Positions 25,301 to 34,311 of a DNA stretch of 64,000 bases are shown piece by piece (position 1 is the stretch's first letter; each line of letters opens with the position of its first letter). Source of the DNA: a bacterium. Lineage in GTDB: Bacteria; Oederibacteriota; CAKKQC01. The notes beneath the pieces are model-generated. The model saw only the letters and a list, made by a program, of their open reading frames with translations. It ran no database searches and was not told where the DNA came from. The translations under genes were made by a program, and so were the position numbers. The stretch spans positions 124,001-188,000 of the forward strand of contig CAKKQC010000001.1 in NCBI GenBank assembly GCA_919901855.1, read 5' to 3'.

Positions 25301-27304
25301 TCACAGGAACAACTTCGGCAGGTACCGCGGCACGTCGGCGAACGGCTCGATCTCGCCCGCGGCGACGCGGTAAAGCCGCTCGTGGGTCGCCCGCGCGGCT
25401 TCGGCAAGCGGTTCGTAGGGCTTCTGGCAGGTGTCGTAGAAACCGATGTTCCAGTTCTCGCCGTCGGACCGGCCCAGCGCGGACTCGTCGTAGAGGGTGA
25501 ACCAGTGGACGCCGACGCACCAGGGCTTGGCGGCGGCGTCCTCGACGTACGCCCGGTACGCGCGCCCCCGGTCGGCCTGGGTGGCCACGTGCCCGATCCC
25601 GGATGCAGGAAGCCCGGCGTCCAGAGAGCCGAAGTGCCACTCGCCCACCAGCACGGGCTGGCGGAACATCTCCGCGATCCTGGCCAGCTCGGGGCGGACG
25701 CGCTCGTCGTAGCCGTTCACGCTGAAGACGTCGAAGCACTTCATCCCCTCGACCGCCCACGCGGGAGGCACGGTGTAGTACCGGATCCCGAGGTTGAGGT
25801 GGTGGGGGTCGGCCTGGCGGCACGCGGCGCTCAGCGCTCCGAAGAACCTGCCCACCATGACCGCGCTGAACCCTTCGAGGTCCGTTCTCGCCCGCGCCGT
25901 GAATGGTCCGGTCCAGCAGCCCTTTTCGATCCTCGCCAGGGTTGCCGGCATCTGCCAGGCCGCCGCGAGCGCCTCGTCGGTCGCGTGCTTCTTCCTGAGC
26001 CACGCCGCGAGCTCGCACCGCGTCCGGCACTCGGCCGTGGTGGCGAGCATGCCCTCCGCCGGCGTCTCGTCCGCGAACCCCCACGTCGGCTCGTTCATCA
26101 TGAAGTAACCGATGAACGACTTGTCCGCCGCGGTCTCCCCGAGCTGGGCGCCGAACTCGGCGGCGTCCTTCTCGAACCCGGGGTGGAAGACATCGGGGAA
26201 GTCGCGGTAGATCATGGGCGTCCGCTCGAACCGCAGCGCCAGCGGGCGCACGTAGGGGAAACCCGCGGCCCGCGCGATCCGCCAGTCGGACCAGTTGGCG
26301 ACCGTGTTGAACCCCGTTCGTCTGAGCTCGGCCAGCGCGATCGCGCCCCATTCGCCGCGCCAGCGCTCCGCCCCGAAGACGTGGATGAAGTTGGCGGCGA
26401 GGTAGTTCACGGCCGTCGCGCCACCGCCACTCCGGTGCATGGCGTCCCCGAACCGCTCCGTCACGTCGGGCATCCACGCGAGCGCGGACCCGAGCCCGTC
26501 GCAGGCGGCATCGATGTTCGGCGCGACGCAGTCCATTCCCGCGGACCAGAACGGATGCCCGTCCGGGTCGACCAGCCACCACCGCTCTCCGTCGTGGTGC
26601 GTGCGGAAGAACCCGCTGGCCTCCCAGCGCCGGGACGCCCAGCCTCCCCAGCGGCCGAAATCCCCGGGCCAGGAGCGTTCGGGCGCGGCCTCGTGCTGGG
26701 CCCAGATCCGGTCCGTGACCTCCTTGCGGCTCCGCGTCTTCCCCGGCCAGTCGTGGATCGCGCTCTGCCCGAACTCGTCGAGTAACGGGCCCTTCGGCAG
26801 GAGTGGAGCGATGAGCCGTTGCGGCTCTTCGCCGGTCGCGGCCATCGGGCCGAGCGCGAACCTGACCGGCAACCCGTCCGTGCGCAGGGTCCGGATCGTC
26901 ATCCGGTCCACGAGCCCGAGATCGACCCGGTCGCCCCCGCACATGGGCTTGAGCCACGCGCCCTCGCGCTCAAAGCGCCAGCGGTTCTGGTTCACGGCCT
27001 CGAGCGGCATCCTGATCCTGGCCTGGCACTGGTTGAGCCCCGAGTACTGGAGCCGGAAGGTCCTCCCCTTGCCGGCTTCCTCGAGCGTCAGGAGGAAGAC
27101 CACGAGCCGGGTCCCGTCCACGAGGAAGTCCCCGGTCACCCATCCCGCGTCCCGCAAGGATCCCTGGGGGAAGGTGTAAAGGAGGCCGGCGCCCTCGGCG
27201 GAGCCCGTGTACCAGGCGGAGCCCGGGAACGGGCCCGGGAGCGCCTCGCGAACGAGGCCGCCGAAGAGCGACGCGGGCTCGAGAGTCATCGGCAAGTCGG
27301 CCAT
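25301..27304 (-). CDS. GH50-like clan A glycosidase
   Basis: The protein has 667 residues with no signal peptide. The N-terminal beta domain (about 1-190) precedes a TIM barrel. EASGFFRTHHDGERWWLVDP is very like the segment before the barrel in GH50 beta-agarases. The likely acid/base is the Glu of YFMMNEPTWGF and the likely nucleophile the Glu of VLVGEWHFGS. The ATG at 27304 is preceded by TATGAT (27314-27319) with 9 bases between. Co-transcription with the secretion genes hints at a functional link, but without a signal the enzyme may act in the cytoplasm. The substrate is inferred only at family level. Confidence 0.7.
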   Translation of the reverse strand: MADLPMTLEPASLFGGLVREALPGPFPGSAWYTGSAEGAGLLYTFPQGSLRDAGWVTGDFLVDGTRLVVFLLTLEEAGKGRTFRLQYSGLNQCQARIRMPLEAVNQNRWRFEREGAWLKPMCGGDRVDLGLVDRMTIRTLRTDGLPVRFALGPMAATGEEPQRLIAPLLPKGPLLDEFGQSAIHDWPGKTRSRKEVTDRIWAQHEAAPERSWPGDFGRWGGWASRRWEASGFFRTHHDGERWWLVDPDGHPFWSAGMDCVAPNIDAACDGLGSALAWMPDVTERFGDAMHRSGGGATAVNYLAANFIHVFGAERWRGEWGAIALAELRRTGFNTVANWSDWRIARAAGFPYVRPLALRFERTPMIYRDFPDVFHPGFEKDAAEFGAQLGETAADKSFIGYFMMNEPTWGFADETPAEGMLATTAECRTRCELAAWLRKKHATDEALAAAWQMPATLARIEKGCWTGPFTARARTDLEGFSAVMVGRFFGALSAACRQADPHHLNLGIRYYTVPPAWAVEGMKCFDVFSVNGYDERVRPELARIAEMFRQPVLVGEWHFGSLDAGLPASGIGHVATQADRGRAYRAYVEDAAAKPWCVGVHWFTLYDESALGRSDGENWNIGFYDTCQKPYEPLAEAARATHERLYRVAAGEIEPFADVPRYLPKLFL

Positions 27305-27313
27305 GGAGATTCC

Positions 27314-27354
27314 ATCATACAATCGTCGCCGCGGTCGTGACGGCCTAGTAGAAT
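27314..27354. promoter_or_regulatory. Divergent -10-like hexamers
   Basis: TATGAT on the minus strand (27314-27319) is 9 bases before the ATG at 27304. TAGAAT on the plus strand (27349-27354) is 9 bases before the ATG at 27364, with AAGG in between that could serve as a weak ribosome site. Confidence 0.45.
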
Positions 27355-27363
27355 AAGGGCACG

Positions 27364-28146
27364 ATGACGAACCGGCTGATCCATCTGCTGCGCACGCTGT
27401 GGTTCATGGTCGCGGTGGCCGCCTCGTGCATCGTGCTCTCGATCCCCGTCTTCATCGGCATCTTCGCCGGCCAGGGCGACCGCGCCCTCCCCCCGGGACT
27501 CGTCGCGTGGTTCTGGTGCTGGTTCCGGGCCCCCGGCGTCCGGCCCGTGATCCTGGGCCGCGAGCACATCGAGCCGTACCGCGGTCGCCCCCTGATCCTG
27601 GTGGGTAACCACCAGAGCGCGATGGACATCCCGATCCTGATCCTCGCGTCGCACGGCCGGATCCGGTTCCTGGCCAAGAAGTCGCTCTTCTGGGTCCCGA
27701 TCGTGGGCTGGATCATGAAGCTGACGGGATTCACGGCGATCGACCGCAAGAGCGCGCGGAAGACCCGGCCCGCGCTTGAAGCCGCGCTCCTCAAGATCAC
27801 CCGGGGGCGGAACCACTGGGTCATATTCCCCGAGGGAACGCGCTCCACGACCCCGGAGCTCCTGCCCTACCACCGCGGGACGTTCAACTTCGCGCGGCAG
27901 GCGGGTGTGCCCATCGTCCCCTTCGCCCTCGACGGCGGGGGCGCGCTCATGCCCAAAGGGGCATGGTCTCCGTCTGCGGGGACCATGACCCTAGTGATCG
28001 GCGAGCCGATCCTGGTCGAAGATGTGGCCCGGCTGAGCCCCGACGAGCTGCTCGTCCGGGCCCGGACGTTCACCGAGTCCGCTCTGGCCCGCTTGCGGCG
28101 CCAGGCCGATCCCACCACGCCCCCGGGAGGCCCGGCCCGGTCGTGA
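27364..28146 (+). CDS. plsC: 1-acyl-sn-glycerol-3-phosphate acyltransferase family (PlsC)
   Basis: The protein has 260 residues. An N-terminal membrane helix (about 10-35) is followed by NHQSAMD (82-88), the catalytic H-x4-D motif, then FPEGTRS (about 155) and VPIVPFAL, in the usual PlsC order. It makes phosphatidic acid from lysophosphatidate. The C-terminal tail is Pro/Gly-rich. The region after VPFALDGGG contains a hairpin pair (27948-27987) within the coding sequence. The next gene overlaps it as GTGA. Confidence 0.85.
   Translation: MTNRLIHLLRTLWFMVAVAASCIVLSIPVFIGIFAGQGDRALPPGLVAWFWCWFRAPGVRPVILGREHIEPYRGRPLILVGNHQSAMDIPILILASHGRIRFLAKKSLFWVPIVGWIMKLTGFTAIDRKSARKTRPALEAALLKITRGRNHWVIFPEGTRSTTPELLPYHRGTFNFARQAGVPIVPFALDGGGALMPKGAWSPSAGTMTLVIGEPILVEDVARLSPDELLVRARTFTESALARLRRQADPTTPPGGPARS
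27948..27987. repeat. Overlapping hairpin pair in plsC
   Basis: CATGCCC arms around AAAG (27948-27965) share their last bases with an 11-bp stem whose left arm is CATGGTCTCCG and loop TCTG (27962-27987, one G-T pair). The encoded residues MPKGAWSPSAGTM form a surface loop of the acyltransferase. Confidence 0.5.
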
Positions 28147-29372
28147 GACTCCGCCGCAGGCTTGGGGCCGCGCGCCGGCTCAGCTTCCACGGCAAGCGCC
28201 GCAACGTCCGCGACCTCGTCCGGTTCGCGACCTTCATCTTCGCGGTCTGGGGCGGCTCCTGTTTCTATATGGCGTGGCGGCTCACGGGTCCGCTCGACCC
28301 CGGCTCGCCCCTGCGCCCCGCCGCCTGGGTGTTCGCGGCCGCGACCGCGATCCTCGTGCCGTGGGCCATGGTCCGCCAGCGCCGGCCGCACCCCCCCCGG
28401 CTCATGATGCCCGCCGCGTACACGGCCATGAGCTTCGCCGCCATGCTCCTGCCCCCCGTCGTGCTCCGCGACCTCGTCTGGGGCGCAGGCGTCGCGCTCG
28501 GCGCGTGGCCCGACCCCGCGGTCCGGCTCGCGTGGGCGCGCGACCTCAACGCCGCCGCGCTGTTCACCGGCGTGGCGCTGACCGTGCTCGGATACCTGCA
28601 GGCCCGCCGCCCGCCCAGGTCCCTGTGCGTGGCTGTCCCGTTCCCGGGCCTGCATCCGAACCTCGAGGGGTTCCGGATCGTGCTCATAGCGGACCTGCAC
28701 GCGGGCGCGACGATCCGGAAGGGCCGGATCGAGTCCATCGCCCGGCTCGCGCAGGGGCTGAAGCCCGACCTCGTGGCCGTGGCCGGCGACCTCGCGGACG
28801 GCCACGTCCGCGACGTTCTGCCGAACCTCGCGCCCCTGCGCCATCTGCGGGCACCGCTGGGCGTGTTCTTTGTGACGGGCAACCACGACTACTACTGGGA
28901 CCCCGCGGGGTGGCTCCGCGCCGCGCGCACGCTCGGGATGATCCCGCTGACGAACGAATCGCGCGTCCTGAGGCGCGGCTCGGCGCGCCTAGTCGTCGGG
29001 GGCGTTCCCGACCCGACGGGGGCCGAGTTCGGCGTCGCGCCCCGGCCGTCCGCGTCCCACGCGTTCCAGGGCACGCCGCGGCGCGCGTTTCGCCTCCTGC
29101 TCGCGCACCAGCCCGAGCTGGCCGACGCCGGCGCGCGCGCAGGCGCGGACTTGATCGTGTCGGGTCACACGCACGGCGGCCAGCTCCTGCCTTGGGCCCT
29201 GATCGCGCGCCGGGTCCACCGGTGCGTCGCGGGCCTGTGCCGCGTGGATCGGTCCTGGCTGTTCGTCACCACGGGCGCCAACTACTGGGGCGCGCCCAAC
29301 CGCCTCGGCGTGCCCACGGAGATCGCTTGCCTGATCCTGACCCGGGAGGCTACCGGCCGGGGCGGAAGGTGA
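28143..29372 (+). CDS. YkuE/YaeI-like membrane metallophosphoesterase
   Basis: The protein has 409 residues. Four hydrophobic segments (about 30-150) precede a calcineurin-like phosphoesterase domain with the metal-binding series IADLHAG, VAGDLADG, TGNHDYYW and SGHTHGG. Relatives dephosphorylate UDP-diacylglucosamine-like lipids or act on membrane phosphoesters. The GTG at 28143 overlaps the PlsC stop as GTGA, fitting a phospholipid-related pair. The last 23 bases overlap the converging GNAT gene. Confidence 0.8.
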   Translation: MRLRRRLGAARRLSFHGKRRNVRDLVRFATFIFAVWGGSCFYMAWRLTGPLDPGSPLRPAAWVFAAATAILVPWAMVRQRRPHPPRLMMPAAYTAMSFAAMLLPPVVLRDLVWGAGVALGAWPDPAVRLAWARDLNAAALFTGVALTVLGYLQARRPPRSLCVAVPFPGLHPNLEGFRIVLIADLHAGATIRKGRIESIARLAQGLKPDLVAVAGDLADGHVRDVLPNLAPLRHLRAPLGVFFVTGNHDYYWDPAGWLRAARTLGMIPLTNESRVLRRGSARLVVGGVPDPTGAEFGVAPRPSASHAFQGTPRRAFRLLLAHQPELADAGARAGADLIVSGHTHGGQLLPWALIARRVHRCVAGLCRVDRSWLFVTTGANYWGAPNRLGVPTEIACLILTREATGRGGR

Positions 29373-30204
29373 AGCTCGCGAGGTCGCAGACGGGCCGGTA
29401 GCCGATCTTCATATAGATGTCGTTCGAGGTCGGATTGGACTGGTCAGTGAACAGGCACGTGAACCGGCGGCCCGCGTCGAGCAGGTGCCGGGACAGCGCC
29501 GCCACGCACGAGGTCGCATACCCCTGGCGCCGGAACTCCGGGGGCGTGTAGACGCCCGAGATGCAGGTCCCGTGCGCGGTCGGCCGGGACCAGACCGCCA
29601 TGCACCGCGGCACGCCGTCCTCCCAGACGAACTGGCGCTTCTCCTCGATGAGCCGCTTCGCGGCCTCGCGGGCCCGGTCCTCGGTCTCGGCGTCGAGGTG
29701 CGCGTCCGCGATGAACCCCCGCCGCCACCGCGCCACCAGGCCTTCGTCCGCGGGCGTCGCCTCCCGGAGACGGCCGGGCACGGCCGGCGGCGGGATCACG
29801 GCCTTGAGTTCGTAGATCCGCATCTCCATCCCCGGCACCGGGGTCTCGCCGATCCGGCTCCCCCACAGCCCGGCCAGCATGCGCGCGGTCCCGGCGTGGC
29901 CGTTCACACCCGGGGGCCGGATCCCGGCGGCGTCGAGGTGGTCCACGAGCTCCGCGATCCCGCACGCGCCCGTGCGCGAGATCACGAGGGGGTGGGGCGG
30001 GGTCATGACCGCGGCGCCCGCTAACCCGCCGTCCTCCTCGATCATCGCGAGGAACGGCGACGCCTTGATGAGGTCGGGGCGCGCCACGAGCTGGGTCGCG
30101 ATCCCGAGGACGAGGTTGTTTTCGGCCTCGGATTCCTCGAGCGGCGCCGCCACCGCCTTGAGGAACTGCGCGGGATCGAGTCGATGGATGGCTGTCGTAG
30201 ACAT
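29350..30204 (-). CDS. GNAT-family N-acetyltransferase
   Basis: The protein has 284 residues. The C-terminal GNAT fold (about 150-280) has VYTPPEFRRQGYATSCVAAL, the acetyl-CoA pyrophosphate loop (R/Q-x-x-G-x-A), and ends with NDIYMKIGYRPV, the usual beta6-beta7 region. The N-terminal 140 residues form a second, degenerate GNAT-like half, as in the FeeM/GCN5-pair group. The substrate is unknown. TAGTAC-like sequence just upstream could be its -10 but the match is weak. Confidence 0.8.
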   Translation of the reverse strand: MSTTAIHRLDPAQFLKAVAAPLEESEAENNLVLGIATQLVARPDLIKASPFLAMIEEDGGLAGAAVMTPPHPLVISRTGACGIAELVDHLDAAGIRPPGVNGHAGTARMLAGLWGSRIGETPVPGMEMRIYELKAVIPPPAVPGRLREATPADEGLVARWRRGFIADAHLDAETEDRAREAAKRLIEEKRQFVWEDGVPRCMAVWSRPTAHGTCISGVYTPPEFRRQGYATSCVAALSRHLLDAGRRFTCLFTDQSNPTSNDIYMKIGYRPVCDLASFTFRPGR

Positions 30205-30284
30205 TGAAGAGTACTAGGGTACCGATCCGTGGAGGCGAGTGCCAGAGTCCGATGGTCTCTTGGAGGCGAACGAGTGTGAGCCGA

Positions 30285-30319
30285 CCGCGTCGGCGAAGGC
30301 TGTGCCTGAGCCGACGCGG
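30285..30319. other. 10-bp inverted repeat downstream of tRNA-Ala
   Basis: CCGCGTCGGC (30285-30294) and its exact complement (30310-30319) flank a 15-base loop. It lies about 33 bases beyond the 3' end of the tRNA on the tRNA strand and has no T-run. It may act as a terminator or processing signal. Nothing else is recognisable between 30205 and 30351. Confidence 0.5.
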
Positions 30320-30351
30320 AAGTGCGAGGAGGTTACGTACGTGACCAAATA

Positions 30352-30424
30352 TGGAGCGGAGGGGGATTGAACCCCTGACCTCCTGCATGCCATGCAGGCG
30401 TTCTCCCAGCTGAACTACCGCCCC
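30352..30424 (-). tRNA. tRNA-Ala (anticodon GGC)
   Basis: The transcript starts GGGGCGG and ends CCGCTCC plus the discriminator A, giving a seven-pair acceptor stem with one G-T pair. The D-loop reads AGTTCAGCTGGG. The anticodon arm is CCTGC-ATGGCAT-GCAGG, placing GGC at 34-36. The T arm is AGGGGTTCAATCCCCCT-like. The mature length is 73 bases and CCA is not encoded. Confidence 0.95.
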
Positions 30425-30438
30425 GTGACCTGTACATT

Positions 30439-31095
30439 CTACCGGGCTCTCCGACCTGCCGACAAGGCGCTCCGGCGCCGCAGAACCTTGTGGTCGTAGT
30501 CCGGATAGTACTCGATCCGGTTGACCAGCTTCAGGATTTTGAGCTGGTTCAGACGCCGAACCGCCGGATGCGCCAGGGCCGCATGCAGGGCCACGATCAC
30601 AAGCGCGTGCCGGATCTTACCCTTCGCGATCAGCCCGGGGATGCGGGCGAGGGGGGTCGGTGCGATCGCGATGTCCTCGCCGAACTCGAGCTCCGGCGCG
30701 GAGACGCGCCGCGCCCCCAACGCGAGAACCATGTGGCAGTGGTTGCGGTGGAACGCCGGGTTCGGATGCGTCCAACCCAGCGAAACCCACCGCCGCGCCG
30801 CGTACCCGGTCTCCTCCAGGAGTTCACGCTTCCCCGCGGCGAGCGGGCTCGCGTCCCGGCGGCTGACCGCCCCTCCCGGAATCTCGAGCTCGACGCGGCG
30901 AGAGCCGTACCGGGGTTGGCGGATCAGCAGGACACGCCCCCGGTCGTCGACGGGAACCACGTTTACCCACTCCGGACAGTCGAGGAAGACGAAGTCCCCG
31001 GCCCGGCCGCCGGGAGATCGCCAACGCTCGCCCAGCACGCTGAAGATCGGGGTCCGGAGCAGGACCCGGCCATCCAGCCTGCGCCAGAGCTTCAC
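30439..31095 (-). CDS. Nudix hydrolase (ADP-ribose pyrophosphatase-like)
   Basis: The protein has 218 residues. IPGGAVSRR, then [10 protein letters not shown], form the Nudix box (G...REx2EExG), which holds the catalytic magnesium. The flanking strands ([21 protein letters not shown]) match the ADP-ribose/NDP-sugar hydrolase group. The GTG at 31095 overlaps the sulfatase stop as GTGA. The last 60 residues are basic and not part of the Nudix fold. Confidence 0.85.
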   Translation of the reverse strand: MKLWRRLDGRVLLRTPIFSVLGERWRSPGGRAGDFVFLDCPEWVNVVPVDDRGRVLLIRQPRYGSRRVELEIPGGAVSRRDASPLAAGKRELLEETGYAARRWVSLGWTHPNPAFHRNHCHMVLALGARRVSAPELEFGEDIAIAPTPLARIPGLIAKGKIRHALVIVALHAALAHPAVRRLNQLKILKLVNRIEYYPDYDHKVLRRRSALSAGRRAR

Positions 31096-32546
31096 CGCTC
31101 CCCCGGGTGCATGGCCGCGAGCTGGTCCGCCCACTTCCCCCGCCCCGTCGCCCGCAGCCGCTCGAGGTACCGCTTGAGCTCGCCTTTGCAGTGGTAGGGT
31201 CCGCCCTCGGCGAGCACGGTCTGGAGGGGATCCGGGTTCCCCCCGGCGGTCTTCATCGCCTCCGCGTGCCATGACTCCAGGATCGCGCGTCCATGGGACG
31301 CGATCTCGGGCCGCGCGGCCGCCAGGTCATGTTGCTCGTGCGGGTCGTCCTTGAGATTGAACAGCATGTACTCGGGGAAGGCATGGTAGCCGTCGTGGAA
31401 GCTCCGGATCAGGATCCAGTCCTGCCACCGGGCCGCGCGCTGGCATGACCACGCCATCTGCGAGACCACGAGCGAGTCGCGGCCCGTTGGTGATCCAGCC
31501 TTCAACGGCGCCGCGCATCCGCGGCCGTCCCACCGTGCGGGCACCTTGCCGCCAAGGAGCTCGACGAGCGTCGCCGCGAGGTCGGACTGGTAATGGAGCC
31601 CGGCGTCTACGCCGGCCTTGAGCCCCGGGAACGCGAGCAGGAAGGGCACGTGGCTCGTGATCCCATCCGCGCACTGGTGGTCGCCGTAGATGTTGAGCTC
31701 GCCCAGCGTCTCGCCGTGGTCGGAGCTCACGACGATCGCCGTGTCCTCGAGGACGCCGAGGTCCGCGAGGGCATGCACGAGCCGGCCCGCGTGCTCGTCC
31801 GCCCACCTGACCCCGGTGTCGTAACCGTCGAAGAGCTTCCGCGCGTCCGCCATCGACGCGATCTCGCCGGGCTGGCGCGGAAACTTCGGCTCCGGGTACG
31901 GGCCGTACCCGCGCACCTCGCGCGCGGAGTGGGGGCCGACGCCGTCCCAATGCGCGCGGCGGATCTCCTCCGTGTACCACGCCGGGAGGGGGTCCCCGGA
32001 GAACGGCTCCCCGACCGACGCGGGCGCGCGGTAGGGCGTGTGCGGGTCCCAAATGTTCACGTGCAGGAACCAGTTGTCCGCGGTGCCGCGCCGCGCGAGC
32101 CAGTCCAGGGCCGTCGGCGTGACCTCCTCCGCGCTCTCCATCCCGTTCTTCCCGGTGTTGTATGCCTCGTTCGCATTCGCGTACCACCACCACGCCGAGT
32201 GCCGCTCGGCGAACGGCGAGACCGTGACGACGTGGAGCCCGGCCCGGCGCAGGCACCGGAAGAGGCTCTCCTGGTCCAGGGCCGACTGGAACTCGCGCCC
32301 GGGCCCGTCGGGGAAGGGGTCCGCGGCAACGCCCCCGTGGTTCACAACGCCGTTGTGGATCCCGAACCGGCCCGTCATGAGGGCCGCCCGGCTCGGCAGG
32401 CAGGGGGCGTCCGAGACCCAGCACTGGTCGAACCGCACGCCCCGGGCCGCGATCGCGTCGAGATCGGGGCTCGTGGCGCGGTGGTAGCCGTAACAGCCGA
32501 GGTGGTCGGGACGCAGGGTGTCGATATCGATCCAAAGGACTCGCAT
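31092..32546 (-). CDS. Formylglycine-dependent sulfatase
   Basis: The protein has 484 residues and no signal peptide. CLPSR (Cys49) is the C-x-P-x-R site that is converted to formylglycine. The metal ligands appear in [10 protein letters not shown] at the N-terminus and [11 protein letters not shown] downstream; WVSDAPC leads into the site. It removes sulfate from glycans or related esters. The ATG at 32546 lies 9 bases from TACAAT (32556-32561), so the long in-frame upstream extension is rejected. Without an export signal it may act on imported substrate. Confidence 0.85.
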   Translation of the reverse strand: MRVLWIDIDTLRPDHLGCYGYHRATSPDLDAIAARGVRFDQCWVSDAPCLPSRAALMTGRFGIHNGVVNHGGVAADPFPDGPGREFQSALDQESLFRCLRRAGLHVVTVSPFAERHSAWWWYANANEAYNTGKNGMESAEEVTPTALDWLARRGTADNWFLHVNIWDPHTPYRAPASVGEPFSGDPLPAWYTEEIRRAHWDGVGPHSAREVRGYGPYPEPKFPRQPGEIASMADARKLFDGYDTGVRWADEHAGRLVHALADLGVLEDTAIVVSSDHGETLGELNIYGDHQCADGITSHVPFLLAFPGLKAGVDAGLHYQSDLAATLVELLGGKVPARWDGRGCAAPLKAGSPTGRDSLVVSQMAWSCQRAARWQDWILIRSFHDGYHAFPEYMLFNLKDDPHEQHDLAAARPEIASHGRAILESWHAEAMKTAGGNPDPLQTVLAEGGPYHCKGELKRYLERLRATGRGKWADQLAAMHPGER

Positions 32547-32555
32547 CGTGCGTAC

Positions 32556-32574
32556 ATTGTAGCGGGGGTACAAT
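32556..32574. promoter_or_regulatory. Divergent TACAAT hexamers
   Basis: TACAAT on the minus strand (32556-32561) and TACAAT on the plus strand (32569-32574) are separated by seven bases. They lie 9 and 6 bases from the start codons at 32546 and 32581. This is the clearest example of back-to-back leaderless promoters in the window. Confidence 0.6.
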
Positions 32575-32580
32575 ACCCGC

Positions 32581-34311
32581 GTGACGAACGGGGAAATCTC
32601 CGCCGTGCTGGAGCGAATCGCGCGCCTGCTCGAAGTCCAGGGCGCCATCTCGTTCAAGGTCCGGACCTACGACCGCCTCGCCATGATCGTGGCCGACCAT
32701 GAGCGGCCCCTCGCCGACCTCTTCGCCGAGGGCGGCCGCAAAGCCTTGCTGGCACTACCCGGCATCGGCGAGAGCACGGCGACCAAGATCGAGGAACTCC
32801 TCACGACCGGCCGGTGCGGCAGATATGAAGAGCTCAAGGCTTCCCTGCCCAAGGGCATCGAGGAGCTGCTCGCCGTGCCCGGGATGGGGCCGAAGACCGC
32901 GCTCCTCGTGGCAACGAAGCTGAACGTGCACTCGCTCGACGACTTCGAGCGGGCGCTGGACGAGCATCGGCTCGCGGCGCTCCCGCGCATGGGCGACAAG
33001 CTCCAGGCAAAGCTCCTGCACGGGATCGCGATCGCGCGACAGGGACAGGACCGGCGGCCCCTGGGGGAGGCCCTCGGGATCGCCGAAGTCCTGCTTGCCT
33101 CGCTCCGGGCGCTCCCCCAGGTCGCGCGGGCCGAGGCCGCCGGGTCGCTCCGGCGGATGCGGGACACGGTCGGCGACCTGGACCTCCTCGTCACCCCCCG
33201 CAGGCTCAAGGACGCGGCCGTAATCATGCAGGCCTTCGTCGGCTTCCCCGACGTCAGGGAGATCGTGGCTCGCGGCGAGACCAAGGCGTCCGTCCGGCTC
33301 CGGCAGGGACTCGACGCCGACCTGCGCGTGATCGCGCCAAAAGCCTTTGGCGCTGCGTGGCACTACTTCACGGGCTCGAAGGCCCACAACATCGCCATCC
33401 GCGAGCTCGGGGTCAGGCGCGGGCTCAAGATCAACGAGTACGGCGTCTTCAGGGGCACCAAGCGGATCGGGGGGAAGGAAGAGTCCGAGGTCTTCAAGGC
33501 CGTGGGCCTCCCGGTCATTCCGCCCGAGATCCGGGAGAACGAGGGCGAGATCGAGGCGGCGACGAAAGGGAAGCTCCCCCGGCTAGTCCAGGCCACGGAC
33601 ATCAAGGGCGACCTCCACGTCCACTCGACCTGGAGCGACGGCCGCGCGACGATCGAGGCCATGGTCGTGGCCGCCCGCGCGCTCGGGTACGAGTATCTGG
33701 CGTTCTGCGACCACTCGCAGTCGCTCAAGATCGCGGGCGGACTGTCCGTCGAGGAACTCAGGCAGAAGCACCGCGAAATCAATACGATCAACCGCTCCAT
33801 CCGGGGGTTCCGGATTCTCAAGGGGGCGGAGGTCGACATCCTCGCCGACGGCTCGCTCGACTATCCCGACGGCGTTCTCGCCGGTTTCGACATCGTCGTC
33901 GCCTCGGTCCATTCCCGGTTCAACCTCGACCAGGCGGCGCAGACGAAGCGCGTGACCACGGCCCTGCGCAATCCCCATGTGACGATCCTGGGCCATCCGA
34001 CGGGACGGCTCCTGGGCCAGCGCGACGCGCACCCGATCGACCTCACCGAGATCATCAAGGTCGCGCGCGAGGAGGGGAAGGCGCTCGAACTCAACGCCCA
34101 GCCGGACCGGCTGGACCTCTCCGAGCATCCCCTGCGCGAGGCCCGCGCCGCCGGCGTCATGATCGCGATCGACTCCGACGCCCACGATGCGGCCAGCCTC
34201 TCGTTCGTGCCCCGGTTCGGCGCCGGCGCGGCCCGCCGGGGCTGGGTGGGCCCCAACCAGGTGCTCAACGCCCTGCCGCTGGCAGAGCTTATGAAGCGGC
34301 TTCATCCATGA
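32581..34311 (+). CDS. polX: DNA polymerase X family protein with PHP domain (PolX)
   Basis: The protein has 576 residues. A helix-hairpin-helix 8-kDa-type domain (about 1-100, two copies of LPGIGESTA and VPGMGPKTA) precedes the nucleotidyltransferase palm with [21 protein letters not shown] exonuclease domain follows (from about 340: [33 protein letters not shown]), and all its metal ligands are intact. It acts in base excision repair. The start is GTG, exactly six bases after TACAAT. The rhomboid gene overlaps it as ATGA. Confidence 0.95.
   Translation: MTNGEISAVLERIARLLEVQGAISFKVRTYDRLAMIVADHERPLADLFAEGGRKALLALPGIGESTATKIEELLTTGRCGRYEELKASLPKGIEELLAVPGMGPKTALLVATKLNVHSLDDFERALDEHRLAALPRMGDKLQAKLLHGIAIARQGQDRRPLGEALGIAEVLLASLRALPQVARAEAAGSLRRMRDTVGDLDLLVTPRRLKDAAVIMQAFVGFPDVREIVARGETKASVRLRQGLDADLRVIAPKAFGAAWHYFTGSKAHNIAIRELGVRRGLKINEYGVFRGTKRIGGKEESEVFKAVGLPVIPPEIRENEGEIEAATKGKLPRLVQATDIKGDLHVHSTWSDGRATIEAMVVAARALGYEYLAFCDHSQSLKIAGGLSVEELRQKHREINTINRSIRGFRILKGAEVDILADGSLDYPDGVLAGFDIVVASVHSRFNLDQAAQTKRVTTALRNPHVTILGHPTGRLLGQRDAHPIDLTEIIKVAREEGKALELNAQPDRLDLSEHPLREARAAGVMIAIDSDAHDAASLSFVPRFGAGAARRGWVGPNQVLNALPLAELMKRLHP

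Noticed and set aside
30205-30351. Small RNA or attachment site next to tRNA-Ala
   Set aside because: Only a 10-bp inverted repeat is visible; no copy of the tRNA 3' end, no integrase and no promoter could be found.
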